A stretch of DNA of 64,000 nucleotides from Paeniglutamicibacter sp. Y32M11. GTDB taxonomy: Bacteria > Actinomycetota > Actinomycetes > Actinomycetales > Micrococcaceae. The position numbers and the translations under genes were made by a program. Below the pieces are notes generated by a model that was given only the letters and a program-made list of their open reading frames with translations, was not told the origin of the DNA and searched no databases. This document shows positions 8,156 to 17,200 of the stretch, in pieces. The stretch's first letter is position 1. Every line of letters starts with the position of its first letter. The DNA is taken from positions 1,302,001 through 1,366,000 of the forward strand of contig NZ_CP079107.1 of NCBI RefSeq assembly GCF_019285735.1, in the 5' to 3' direction.

Positions 8156-10696
8156 ATGCGTATTCCACTTTCATGGCTGCGCGAATACGCGCAGGTTCCC
8201 GCCGAAGCTTCGGCCGAGGACGTTATGGCCGAACTGGTTAAGGTCGGTCTTGAGGAAGAGGACGTTCACCGTCCCAGCGATTCCATCTCCGGTCCCATCG
8301 TGGTGGGTCAGGTGCTCTCCCTGGTGAAGGAAGAGCAGACCAACGGCAAGACCATTAACTGGTGCCAGGTTCGTGTGGTGCCCGAGGGCGCAACACAAAA
8401 CCTCACCAACGAGGGTATCGATCCCTCGGGTGTGCAGGGCATCATCTGCGGTGCACACAACTTCGTGGAGGGTGACAAGGTTGTTGTCACGCTTCCGGGC
8501 GCCGTGCTGCCCGGGGACTTCCGGATTACCCCGCGTAAGACCTATGGTCATATTTCGGCCGGCATGATCGCCTCCGCACGCGAGCTGGGCCTCGGCGAAG
8601 ACCACGATGGCATCATCGTGCTCTCGAATCTGGGTCTTGACCCGGAGGTCGGCACCGACGCGATGGAACTGTTGGGTCTCTACGATCAGGCAGCAGAAAT
8701 CAACGTCACCCCGGACCGTTCCTACGCGTTCTCCATCCGTGGGGTGGCCCGCGAATACGCGCACGCCACCAACACCCCCTTCACCGATCCTGCCTCCTTG
8801 GTCACCGTGGATACCGCCACCGCACCGGGTCACCAGGTGACCTTGGCCGATGCCGCGGGGATCTACGGCAAGGCCGGCTGCGATCGCTTCATCACGCGCA
8901 AGGTCACCAACGTGAATGCGGCGCTGCCCACCCCACCGTGGATGGCTAGCCGACTGAATCTGGCTGGCATGCGTTCGATCTCCCTGATCGTGGATATTTC
9001 CAACTACGTCATGTTGGAACTGGGTCAGCCGCTGCACTTCTACGACGCGGATCAGCTCACCGGTGGTATCACCGTGCGCCGGGCCACCGAGGGTGAGACG
9101 CTGACGACCCTCGATGCCAAGGTGCGCAAGCTGCACGTCGAGGATCTGTTGATCACCGATGAATCCGGTGCCATTGGCATTGCCGGAGTCATGGGTGGAT
9201 CTGCCACCGAGGTTTCCGGAACCACCACCAACGTGCTCATCGAGGCAGCTCACTTCGAAGCGATCTCCATTGCGCGTTCGCGTCGTCGCCACAAGCTGCC
9301 CTCCGAGGCTTCCAAGCGTTACGAACGCGGAGTGGACTGGCAGGTGGCTGACAAGGCCGCCCAGCGTGCCGTGGACCTCTTGGTTCAGCTGGCCGGTGGC
9401 ACCGCCACCACCGAGATCACCGATGCGGGTACCGCTCCGGAACCAACGGTGATCAACCTGCCCGCAGATTTCGCCTCGGCACTGATCGGGATCGACTACA
9501 CCGCCGAACAGGTGACCTGGGCACTGAGCGAAATTGGTGCCGAGCTTGAGGCCACCGCGGACGGCTACAGCGTCACGGCACCGTCATGGCGCCCGGACCT
9601 CACCACCAAGCAGGACCTAGTGGAGGAAATTGCGCGTCTGGTGGGTTACCACCTGATTCCTTCCACCCTTCCCACGGCACCTCCGGGCCGCGGTTTCTCC
9701 CGGGTGCAGGGCCAGCGTCGTCGTGTGGTTGCTGCCCTAGCGGACTCGGGCCTGACCGAGGTCCTCTCCTACCCGTTCGTTACGGCGGTGCAGAACAACA
9801 CCTTCGGTGCGCCCGTGGCCGGCGAGGTCAAGGCCGTAAAGCTGAATAACCCGATGTCTTCGGAGTTCGGATTCATGCGGACCTCGATGCTGCCGGGCCT
9901 GCTGGGCATTGCCCGTCGCAACCACGGTCGCGGCTTCCGCGATCTGGCACTCTACGAGGCCGGACTGGTCTTCCTGCCCGGAGATACCCTGGGCACGGCA
10001 ACGATCCCGCCGGTGGGCATCAAGCCCTCTGAGGCAGAGCTCGAGGCACTGTACGGCGGTCTGCCGCACCAGCCGATGCACATTGCCGCTGTCCTCAGCG
10101 GCAACGATTCGCCGGTTGCCGCAGCGCACACCCCGCGCGTCTACGACTGGGCCGATGCCCTGGATACCGCACTGCTGGTCGCCGACGTGTTGGGCGTTGA
10201 GGTGGTTACCTCGCAGGGGGCCCACCAGGCCTTCCACCCGGGCCGTACCGCCGCACTTGCACTGCGCGACGGCACGCACCTTGGTTATGCCGGTGAGCTG
10301 CACCCGAAGCTGCTGGCGGAACTCGATCTGCCGGCCCGCACCGTGGCCATGGAAATCAACGTTGACGAGCTTTTTGAAGCCGCAGCGGATGTCATTGTGG
10401 CCAAGGAAATTTCGACCTTCCCGATCTCCACTCAGGACGTTGCCCTGGTTGTTGATCAGAGCGTGGTGGCTTCGGACGTACTCGAAACCTTGCGTGAGGG
10501 TGCAGGGGAGCTGTTGGAAGACATTGCTCTCTTCGACGTGTACACCGGTACCGGCATCGAGGACGGCAAAAAGTCATTGGCCTTCGGCCTGCGCTTCCGC
10601 GCCACCGACCGCACGCTGACCGCCGATGAGGCCTCCGAGGCGCGTGCCGCGGCGGTGGCACTTGCCGCCGAGCGATTCGCGGCCGTGCAGCGCTAA
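8156..10696 (+). CDS. pheT: phenylalanyl-tRNA synthetase beta subunit
   Basis: Beta subunit of PheRS, 846 aa, which binds tRNA and edits mischarged Tyr-tRNA-Phe. Domain order follows the family: N-terminal MRIPLSWLREY, OB-fold tRNA-binding domain (VGQVLSL...CGAHNFVEGDKVVV), B3/B4 editing domain (about 230-400, with the signature YERGVDWQVADKAAQRAVDLL), B5 domain, the inactive synthetase-like fold (RRRVVAALADSGLTEVLSYPFV) and the C-terminal FDX-ACB anticodon domain (STFPISTQDVALVVDQ). It starts 3 bases after pheS and ends at a strong terminator. Confidence 0.97.
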   Translation: MRIPLSWLREYAQVPAEASAEDVMAELVKVGLEEEDVHRPSDSISGPIVVGQVLSLVKEEQTNGKTINWCQVRVVPEGATQNLTNEGIDPSGVQGIICGAHNFVEGDKVVVTLPGAVLPGDFRITPRKTYGHISAGMIASARELGLGEDHDGIIVLSNLGLDPEVGTDAMELLGLYDQAAEINVTPDRSYAFSIRGVAREYAHATNTPFTDPASLVTVDTATAPGHQVTLADAAGIYGKAGCDRFITRKVTNVNAALPTPPWMASRLNLAGMRSISLIVDISNYVMLELGQPLHFYDADQLTGGITVRRATEGETLTTLDAKVRKLHVEDLLITDESGAIGIAGVMGGSATEVSGTTTNVLIEAAHFEAISIARSRRRHKLPSEASKRYERGVDWQVADKAAQRAVDLLVQLAGGTATTEITDAGTAPEPTVINLPADFASALIGIDYTAEQVTWALSEIGAELEATADGYSVTAPSWRPDLTTKQDLVEEIARLVGYHLIPSTLPTAPPGRGFSRVQGQRRRVVAALADSGLTEVLSYPFVTAVQNNTFGAPVAGEVKAVKLNNPMSSEFGFMRTSMLPGLLGIARRNHGRGFRDLALYEAGLVFLPGDTLGTATIPPVGIKPSEAELEALYGGLPHQPMHIAAVLSGNDSPVAAAHTPRVYDWADALDTALLVADVLGVEVVTSQGAHQAFHPGRTAALALRDGTHLGYAGELHPKLLAELDLPARTVAMEINVDELFEAAADVIVAKEISTFPISTQDVALVVDQSVVASDVLETLREGAGELLEDIALFDVYTGTGIEDGKKSLAFGLRFRATDRTLTADEASEARAAAVALAAERFAAVQR

Positions 10697-10719
10697 GCAG
10701 CACCGCGGGTAGTAGTACC

Positions 10720-10761
10720 AAAGGCCGGCAGCCTCCCCACACGGGAAAGCTGCCGGCCTTT
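10720..10761 (+). terminator. Rho-independent terminator of pheST
   Basis: Arms aaaggccggcag (10720-10731) and ctgccggccttt (10750-10761) with an 18-base loop, 23 bases after the pheT stop. Confidence 0.88.
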
Positions 10762-10769
10762 GTTCTGCC

Positions 10770-10922
10770 ATGGTCACCAGGCTCGGGGCACGGATTAGCG
10801 CCGATCTCTGGGGCGCCACGTCCGTCACGGAGGACACCACCGAGGTTTTAGACGATGCAATGGCGTGCTTCGCCAAACTAATCGAGCGGCTCACCGCCGA
10901 ATCTCTTGTTGTATCCGGTTGA
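10770..10922 (+). pseudogene. possible short ORF or gene remnant (50 codons)
   Basis: ATG at 10770, directly after the terminator tail, opens an uninterrupted 50-codon frame ending in TGA at 10920-10922, with codon use like real genes here. The ending ...LDDAMACFAKLIERLTAESLVVSG looks like the last helix of a larger soluble protein. No ribosome site is visible. I do not recognise the protein. A leftover C-terminus of a deleted gene is the most economical reading, but it could be a chance ORF. Confidence 0.3.
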
Positions 10923-10952
10923 CTCTTCACAAACGTCAACATAATGTTGACG
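10919..10952 (+). promoter_or_regulatory. promoter with 19-bp palindromic operator at a leaderless start
   Basis: TTGACT at 10919-10924 and CATAAT at 10940-10945 (15-base spacer) form a plausible promoter. A perfect palindrome, cgtcaacat-a-atgttgacg, spans 10934-10952, covers the -10 element and ends one base before the ATG at 10954. A protein bound here would block polymerase directly. The HTH protein encoded two genes downstream is the obvious candidate regulator (inference). Confidence 0.6.
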
Positions 10953-10953
10953 C

Positions 10954-11208
10954 ATGAGTGAATCCCAACGAAAGCTGAGAACCTACCAACGGATTACCGG
11001 AATTGTCCTTCTCGGTGGCCTTGGAATATTGCTGGTGACCCTTCTGATCGGTGTTGCGGTACCCGTCATGGTGCTTGCGCCGGCAAGTCTCATTTTTCTG
11101 ATCCTCGCCATCGTCTGGGTTATTTGCATCCTCATGGAACGCAGAAACGCGCAGCTTAACGCCACGTCAGGTCGATCTTGGCTGCCGGATTCCCGAGATG
11201 CCCACTAA
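10954..11208 (+). CDS. small two-helix membrane protein of unknown function
   Basis: An 84-aa protein with two adjacent hydrophobic segments (ITGIVLLGGLGILLVTLLIGV and VMVLAPASLIFLILAIVWVICIL), a positively charged N-terminus (SQRKLRTYQR) and a short polar tail. The mRNA probably begins at or next to the ATG because the -10 element ends 8 bases upstream, and no Shine-Dalgarno is present. The last 11 bases overlap the HTH gene, so the two are co-translated. It could be a membrane partner or sensor for that regulator. I recognise no family. Confidence 0.72.
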   Translation: MSESQRKLRTYQRITGIVLLGGLGILLVTLLIGVAVPVMVLAPASLIFLILAIVWVICILMERRNAQLNATSGRSWLPDSRDAH

Positions 11209-11749
11209 CGCGGAATCTGACTCGGCACTGAAGGCGGCCCTGGCACAGCTCAGCCTGTCCCAGTTACCCCTTTCCGACTCCGGGGAAGAGCTGAGCCCGG
11301 AGCAGCTGCTGCAACAGGTGAGGCAGCTTTATCTCATCCATTCGGAGACAGGAAAACTGTTGCACGAAGCAGTGCTTGCTGCCCGTGCCGCGGGGCTGTC
11401 GTGGGCCGTTATCGGTGACCGTTTGGGGGTGAGCAAACAAGCCGTCCAGCGACGCTTTGGTACCAGCGTAGAGCTGGCACGAGATGCTGCGACGGAGCGT
11501 ATTCTTGGCCCGGTAAACCGTAGCAACGAGATAGCGATTCTTAACGAGTCGGGCCGGTCCGGATGGAAGCTGCTTTCCTCCAAGCATGGTGAACACCTCG
11601 TGCTTCGGACCAATACCCTCTGGGAGGTCAAACGAACCCTCCTATCGGCACCGCTGGCGCTGGGCAAGGGCGGGCGCGAGCGCTGGCAGCTTGCCAGCGT
11701 CAGGTTCCCGGATGTCTTCTTCACACGTGAATGGCATGACGGCGAATGA
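11198..11749 (+). CDS. helix-turn-helix DNA-binding protein
   Basis: A 183-aa protein with one clear HTH near residues 66-89 (GLSWAVIGDRLGVSKQAVQRRFG), of the sigma-70 region 4-like type that in actinobacteria often accompanies small regulatory modules. The N-terminal 65 residues are helical (PEQLLQQVRQLYLIHSETGKLLHEAV). The C-terminal half is of unknown fold, with a conserved-looking GGRERWQLASVRFPDVFFTREWHDGE. It overlaps the preceding small membrane-protein gene and presumably autoregulates the pair through the palindrome at 10934-10952; this is inferred from position alone. Confidence 0.75.
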   Translation: MPTNAESDSALKAALAQLSLSQLPLSDSGEELSPEQLLQQVRQLYLIHSETGKLLHEAVLAARAAGLSWAVIGDRLGVSKQAVQRRFGTSVELARDAATERILGPVNRSNEIAILNESGRSGWKLLSSKHGEHLVLRTNTLWEVKRTLLSAPLALGKGGRERWQLASVRFPDVFFTREWHDGE

Positions 11750-11786
11750 ATCTCCACCCATTCATCGATGATGAACTTTAAACCCG

Positions 11787-11831
11787 GAAGGCCGGTAGCA
11801 TCTCTCTGATCGAGGGAAACTACCGGCCTTC
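11787..11831. terminator. terminator between HTH gene and ppk2
   Basis: 12-bp perfect stem: gaaggccggtag (11787-11798) pairs with ctaccggccttc (11820-11831), followed by acttttact. It serves two convergent genes. Confidence 0.85.
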
Positions 11832-11849
11832 ACTTTTACTGGGTTGTGA

Positions 11850-12734
11850 CTAGAACTCCTCGCCGGCCGCCACAACTGCCGAAGCAGGTCCAACAATGTG
11901 CGGATCCGGGGTACCGACCAGTTCGTGATCCTTGCCCTCATAATCGAAGAGACTCAACACATGGCGCATGGCCTCAATCCGAGCGCGCTTCTTATCGTTG
12001 GATTTCACCACGGTCCAGGGTGCCCATTCGGTGTCGGTGCTCTGGAAGGTCTCTTCCTTGGCCTCGGTGTAGGCTTCCCATTTATCCAGCGACGCAAGGT
12101 CCGTGGGGGAAAGCTTCCACTGCCGTACCGGATCGATCTGACGGATGGTAAAGCGCGTCAGCTGCTCTTGGCGCGAGACCGAGAACCAGAACTTCACCAG
12201 GGTGATTCCCTCATCAACCAATTGCTGCTCGAAGGTCGGAGCCTGGTTCATGAACCTATCGAACTGTTCCTTGGTGCAAAAGCGCATGACACGTTCAACA
12301 CCTGAGCGGTTGTACCAAGAACGGTCGAAGAGGACCATTTCGCCGGCCGCTGGAAGGTGCGCAATATAGCGCTGGAAGAACCACTGCGTGGATTCGCGCT
12401 CGCTGGGCTTCTCGAGGGCAACCACCCGGGCGCCACGAGGATTGAGGTGCTCGGTGAAACGTTTGATCGTTCCGCCCTTGCCCGCGGCGTCGCGGCCCTC
12501 AAAGAGCACGACCAAACGGCGTCCGGTGGCCTTGATCCAGACCTGTAATTTCAGCAGCTCGATCTGGAGCAGCCGCTTGTCCATCTCGTACTGGGTGCGG
12601 TCCATCCGTGAAGAATATGGATAGTCTTCACGCCAGGTGTCCACTACATCGCCGGCTGACGTTAACAACACCGGGTCGTCGTCGTCATTGTCGCGGACGG
12701 AGTAGCCATGTGCGGCCAAATCAAGCATTTGCAT
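11850..12734 (-). CDS. ppk2: polyphosphate kinase 2 (PPK2 family, single domain)
   Basis: Transfers phosphate between polyphosphate and nucleotides, usually making GTP or ATP from the diphosphate. The 294 aa hold one PPK2 domain with Walker A GRDAAGKGG (80-88), the lid region EKPSERESTQWFFQRYIAHLP and Walker B FDRSWYNRSGVERV (136-148). The C-terminal part runs SRQEQLTRFTIRQIDPVRQWKLSPTD. The ATG at 12734 is preceded on its strand by TAGCCT with exactly six bases between, indicating a leaderless message and supporting this start over the Met two codons in. PPK2 class (ADP or AMP use) is not decided by what I can see. Confidence 0.93.
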   Translation of the reverse strand: MQMLDLAAHGYSVRDNDDDDPVLLTSAGDVVDTWREDYPYSSRMDRTQYEMDKRLLQIELLKLQVWIKATGRRLVVLFEGRDAAGKGGTIKRFTEHLNPRGARVVALEKPSERESTQWFFQRYIAHLPAAGEMVLFDRSWYNRSGVERVMRFCTKEQFDRFMNQAPTFEQQLVDEGITLVKFWFSVSRQEQLTRFTIRQIDPVRQWKLSPTDLASLDKWEAYTEAKEETFQSTDTEWAPWTVVKSNDKKRARIEAMRHVLSLFDYEGKDHELVGTPDPHIVGPASAVVAAGEEF

Positions 12735-12811
12735 AGGCTGAGGCTATCTGAACGCCATGAACGGAAGGTGAACGTTTGGAGACCTAGTGGGGTCGGGGTA
12801 CCCGTCTCTGG

Positions 12812-14215
12812 CTAGGCGTTTTTCTCCGCGGCAAGCTGCGGCAAGGCAGTTTCAAAGAGCCATGGCCGCAGGAAATCGGCTGCCGACACGGACAGCGGCA
12901 AATGAGCATCAACGTGCTCCAGAAACTGCTCACAGGTGACGGTCGAATGGCGCCGCGCACCGACCCAAGACCGGAGCATCGCAAAGAACGCGCGGTCCCC
13001 GGCGGCCAATCGCAGCGCATGAAGTGCTAGTGCGCCACGCTTGTACACCCGGTCATCAAACATGTCGGCTGCACCGGGATCCCCGATGGTGATATCACTT
13101 TCCAGGGAATCCAGACGGCTCCACGCATCTCGCGCACGCTCATCGGCACTGAGGTTGCCGGCGGCTTCGGACCAGATCCACTCGGCGTAGCAGGCAAAGC
13201 CCTCATGCAACCAGATATCCCGCCAGGTTCCAGCGGTCAGGGAGTTGCCAAACCATTGATGCGAGAGCTCGTGGGCGATGAGTCGCTGCTGCTCCCAGCC
13301 CGGAGCCAGGTGGTTATTCCCCAGTATGGAGAGGCCGTGGGCCTCCAGCGGGATCTCGAGATCGTCCTGGGTGACAACAACGGTGTAGTCGGCGAAGGGA
13401 TAGGGGCCAAAGGCCTCGATAAAGGTTTCCATCATTCGTGGCTGGTCGGACAGGGCAGAACCTGCCCGCCGCAGCTGCGAGCCATTTGCCGCCACGCGTT
13501 GGATGACGGGGGTTGGGGCATCTGCATGCGCACCTCCGGTAACACTGGCCGCCGTGGCGGAGCCAGCTAACGCACGCAACTCATAGCGGCCGATCTGCAG
13601 CGTTGCCAGGTAGGTGGCCATCGGCTCAAGGACCTCATAGGTCCAGGCCTCACCACGTGAACGACGTTGGCGGTCTATCAACTGGCCGTTGGAGACCGGG
13701 CGGTATCCGGCATCGGTGTTCACGGTGATGCGGTAGGTGGCCTTTTGGCTGGGGTGATCATTACAGGGGAACCAGGTGGCGGCACCATTGGGTTGGCCCG
13801 CAACGAGCACCCCATCTGTGAGTTCTTCCCAGCCGACCTCGCCCCAGATGCCTTGACGCACATTTGGCACGCCCCCGTAGCGGATCTCCACACTAAATTC
13901 CTCGCCCTTGGCCACGTCCGAGGGCAGGTGGAGCACCAGCTTTCCCGATTTCTGGGTGTACTTGGCGATCTTGGTGCTGTTGACCTGGCAGCGTGAGGCA
14001 CGCAAGCCGGAAAAGTCCAGGCTAATACGATCGAGTCTGGTGGTGGCCACCGCCGTGATCGTCGCCTTGCCGTCCAAGCGATTACCGCCGAGTTTGCAAT
14101 CCAGATCCAGGTCATAGTGCATCACCCGGTAGTCGGCGCTTCCGGAGCGTGGCACATAGGGATCCGGGATGAAGCTGGGGACGGTGGTCGTATCAACTGG
14201 CGTGGTCTTGCTCAT
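12812..14215 (-). CDS. M1-family zinc metallopeptidase linked to the Pls-type synthetase
   Basis: A 467-aa peptidase of the aminopeptidase N family. The zinc site is intact: His315-Glu-x-x-His319 in AHELSHQWFGNS and Glu338 in WLHEGFACYAEW. The usual GAMEN exopeptidase motif is replaced by EIPLEAHG, as in a divergent M1 subfamily; the helical C-terminal domain of APN is absent. There is no signal peptide, so it is cytoplasmic. A longer frame begins at 14257, but the ATG at 14213-14215 overlaps the synthetase stop codon (atga), showing translational coupling. In epsilon-poly-lysine producers a zinc aminopeptidase degrades the polymer, so processing or self-protection is a reasonable inferred role. 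Confidence 0.9.
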   Translation of the reverse strand: MSKTTPVDTTTVPSFIPDPYVPRSGSADYRVMHYDLDLDCKLGGNRLDGKATITAVATTRLDRISLDFSGLRASRCQVNSTKIAKYTQKSGKLVLHLPSDVAKGEEFSVEIRYGGVPNVRQGIWGEVGWEELTDGVLVAGQPNGAATWFPCNDHPSQKATYRITVNTDAGYRPVSNGQLIDRQRRSRGEAWTYEVLEPMATYLATLQIGRYELRALAGSATAASVTGGAHADAPTPVIQRVAANGSQLRRAGSALSDQPRMMETFIEAFGPYPFADYTVVVTQDDLEIPLEAHGLSILGNNHLAPGWEQQRLIAHELSHQWFGNSLTAGTWRDIWLHEGFACYAEWIWSEAAGNLSADERARDAWSRLDSLESDITIGDPGAADMFDDRVYKRGALALHALRLAAGDRAFFAMLRSWVGARRHSTVTCEQFLEHVDAHLPLSVSAADFLRPWLFETALPQLAAEKNA

Positions 14216-17200
14216 GCGTTCGGCTGGCTCCAAGGCTGTACGGGGTTGCCCATCCAATAACTCGACGGGGGAACGTTTTCTCCGCGCATGACCAGCGAAC
14301 CCGGTCCCACGGTGGAGCCTTCCGACAGTGATGCAGCCGGCAGGATGACTCCGTGGGGACCCATCGTGGATCCTGCGGAGAGTTCTACCGTATCAATAGC
14401 CATGACCCGGTCGTGGAAGAGGTGGGTCTGGATGACCGTTCCGCGATTCACCGTGGAGGAGTCGCCGAGGGTGACCAAGTCGGCTTCGGGAAGCCAATAG
14501 CTTTCGCACCAGACGCCGTGGCCAATCTTGGCACCCAGGGCGCGCAACCACCAGACCAGGGCGGGGGAACCCGCCGCCGAATGGGCGAACCACGGAGCGC
14601 ACACCATTTCGATGAAGGTGTCCACCACCTCGTTGCGCCAGATGAAGGAGCTCCATAGGGTATGTTCACCCGGACGGATGGGACCGACCAGCACCCATTT
14701 GGCAACCACAGCCGAGGTGGCGGCAACGGCGCCGGCGAGCAGCATGATCGCTCCACTGAGCAGGGCGGCAGTCAGATAACCATAGTGGATGGCCAGCATA
14801 TCCAGCAGTACCAGGACCAGGGTGGCTACCGCGACGCTGGTGATGACCGGCAGAATACGGCACAATTCCCACAGCGCGCGGGCGATCTTGAGGCGAAGCG
14901 GCGGAGCATAGGTCAGCGAGGAATCCGCATCAACGGTGGTGCGGCGCAACCGAACCGGAGGACTGCCCAACCAGGAGGTCCCGGCCTTGGCCTTGGCAGG
15001 TGTTGCCGAGAGAACCGCGACCAGCCCATTACGTGGCACCCGTCGCCCGGCACCGGCGATACCTGAGTTACCCAAGAAGGCGCGCTTGCCAATCTTGGCG
15101 CGTCCCACCTTCATCCAGCCGCCGCCGAGCTCATAGGTAGCGACCATGGTGTCATCGGCCAGGAAAGCACCCGAGGCGATGGTGGTCATCTTGGGAATCA
15201 GCAGGACGGTGGAGGCCTCAACGTTGCGTCCGACCTTCGCGCCCAGCAGGCGCAACCAGACGGGAGTAAACAGCGATGCGTACAGCGGGAAGAGCAGATC
15301 CCGGGCCATGTCCAGGAGTCGTTCGGTGGCCCAGACCTGCCAGCCGATGCGGCTATCGACGCGATGCCATCCCTCACGCAGGCCAAGGCCCAAGATGCGA
15401 GTGGCGCCCAGAATCAGGAGCATGTTCAGCACAAACCATGTCACGGCGGCAACGGGAACCACGTAAAGCAACGTGAGCCACGAATCGCTGAGCGAGGTGC
15501 CCCCGCGCAGCAGCCACGCGGCAATCACCAGCGCACCAAGGATCGACAGCAGTGGCAGGGCTCCCAAGGCCATCGAAGCCACGGAGAAAAACGAGCTGGC
15601 CACTCGGCGGGCAGTGGTGATGGTCTGGGGCCAGGCCGGTTTGGCCTTGCCCAGGCGCGTGGCCGGGGAACCGGAGTAGGCGGAGAACGCCCGGGTAGGA
15701 CCGGCGGCAACAGAGCCGGCGGCCAGAGTGACACCCTCGGCGATGCTGGCACCGGGCATCAGCGTGCTGCGTGCCCCAATGCTGGCATCTGCACCAATGG
15801 TGATGGCGCCGACGTGCACACGATCTCCGTCGATCCAGTAGCCGGTCAAATCAACCTCGGGTTCGATGTTCGCTCCGCTGCCCACGGTGAGTAGACCGGT
15901 GACCGGAGGTACCGAGTGCAATTGCACATCGGGGCCAACCGTGGCGCCCAAGGCTCGGGCGTAGAACTGAATCCAGTGGGCGCTGCCCAGAGACACGGGG
16001 TCGGCCAAATCGGAAATTTGTTGGGCCAGCCAGAGACGCAGGTGTACCTTGCCCGAACGCGGGTAATTTCCGGGCTTCACTCCGCGCAGCAACATACGTG
16101 CCGAGATCACGGAGATGGCCATGCGTCCCGGGGAGGAGACAAAGACCAACCAGAGCACCAGCACCGTCCACCAGGACAACCGTGGTGCCTGCGTGAAGAC
16201 GCCCAGCGCGTCAAGCACATTGTTGCCGAGTGCCAAATACACCAGCCAGCGCATGCCCACCAGAATGAAGGTGGGGATGCCCATGAGCGTCTGGAAGATC
16301 TGGGCGCGTCGGGTGGTTCGGGCCACGATCCGGGGCTCCGGTTCCACCCCGGTGCTGGTGCCCAGGGCTTCAAGCAAGGAACCGATGCGTGGGTGGGAGT
16401 AAATTTCCCCCACCGTGATGGTGCGGTAGCGAACGCGTAGTGCGGAGACCAGTTGAGCTGCGGAGAGGGATCCGCCGCCCGAGGCAAAGAAGTCGGCATC
16501 AAGGGAGGAGACCTCGGTACCCAGTACCCGTCGCCATTGCTCGATGACCCAGCTCGCGTCCTCGCCCAGCTCGGGCAGTACCGAGGAGGAGGTATCGGCT
16601 GCCGTGGCCAACGGCCACGGCAGGGCGTTCCGGTCAACCTTGCCACTGGTTTTTGTCGGTAGCGTATCCACCACCGTGAGTAACGGGATCAGCGCGGCCG
16701 GGAGCATGTCGGCCAGTCGGGTGCGGGCAGCGATCGTGTCATAGGAGGCATCGGCGGCCAGGTAGCCGACCAAGATCTGGTTTCCGGCGGCGGTGGTCTT
16801 CACCGCCGCTGCGGCTCCGGATACCTCGGGCAACGATTGCAGCGCGGCATCAACCTCGCCGAGCTCAATGCGTCGGCCACCGAGCTTGACCTGTTCATCC
16901 AGACGACCCAGGAAGATCAGGCCCTCGGGGTCGGCCTGCACCAGGTCACCGGAGCGGTAGGCACGGTCCCAGCCGAGGGTGGGGAACGGAGCGTATTTTT
17001 CCGCATCCTTTGCCGGATCCAGGTAGCGACCCAGCCCGACTCCGCCAATGATCAATTCTCCGCTTTCACCAGGACCCACCGGGATACCCGAGGCATCAAC
17101 GACGGCGAGATCCCAACCGGTCAGCGGCAGACCGATACGCACCGGGTCAACACCGTTCATCTGGGCACCGCAGGCCACCACCGTCGCCTCGGTGGGTCCA

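Noticed and set aside
8171-9292. 373-codon open frame opposite pheT
   Set aside because: Antisense shadow of a strongly conserved gene in high-GC DNA; no ribosome site and no recognisable protein features.
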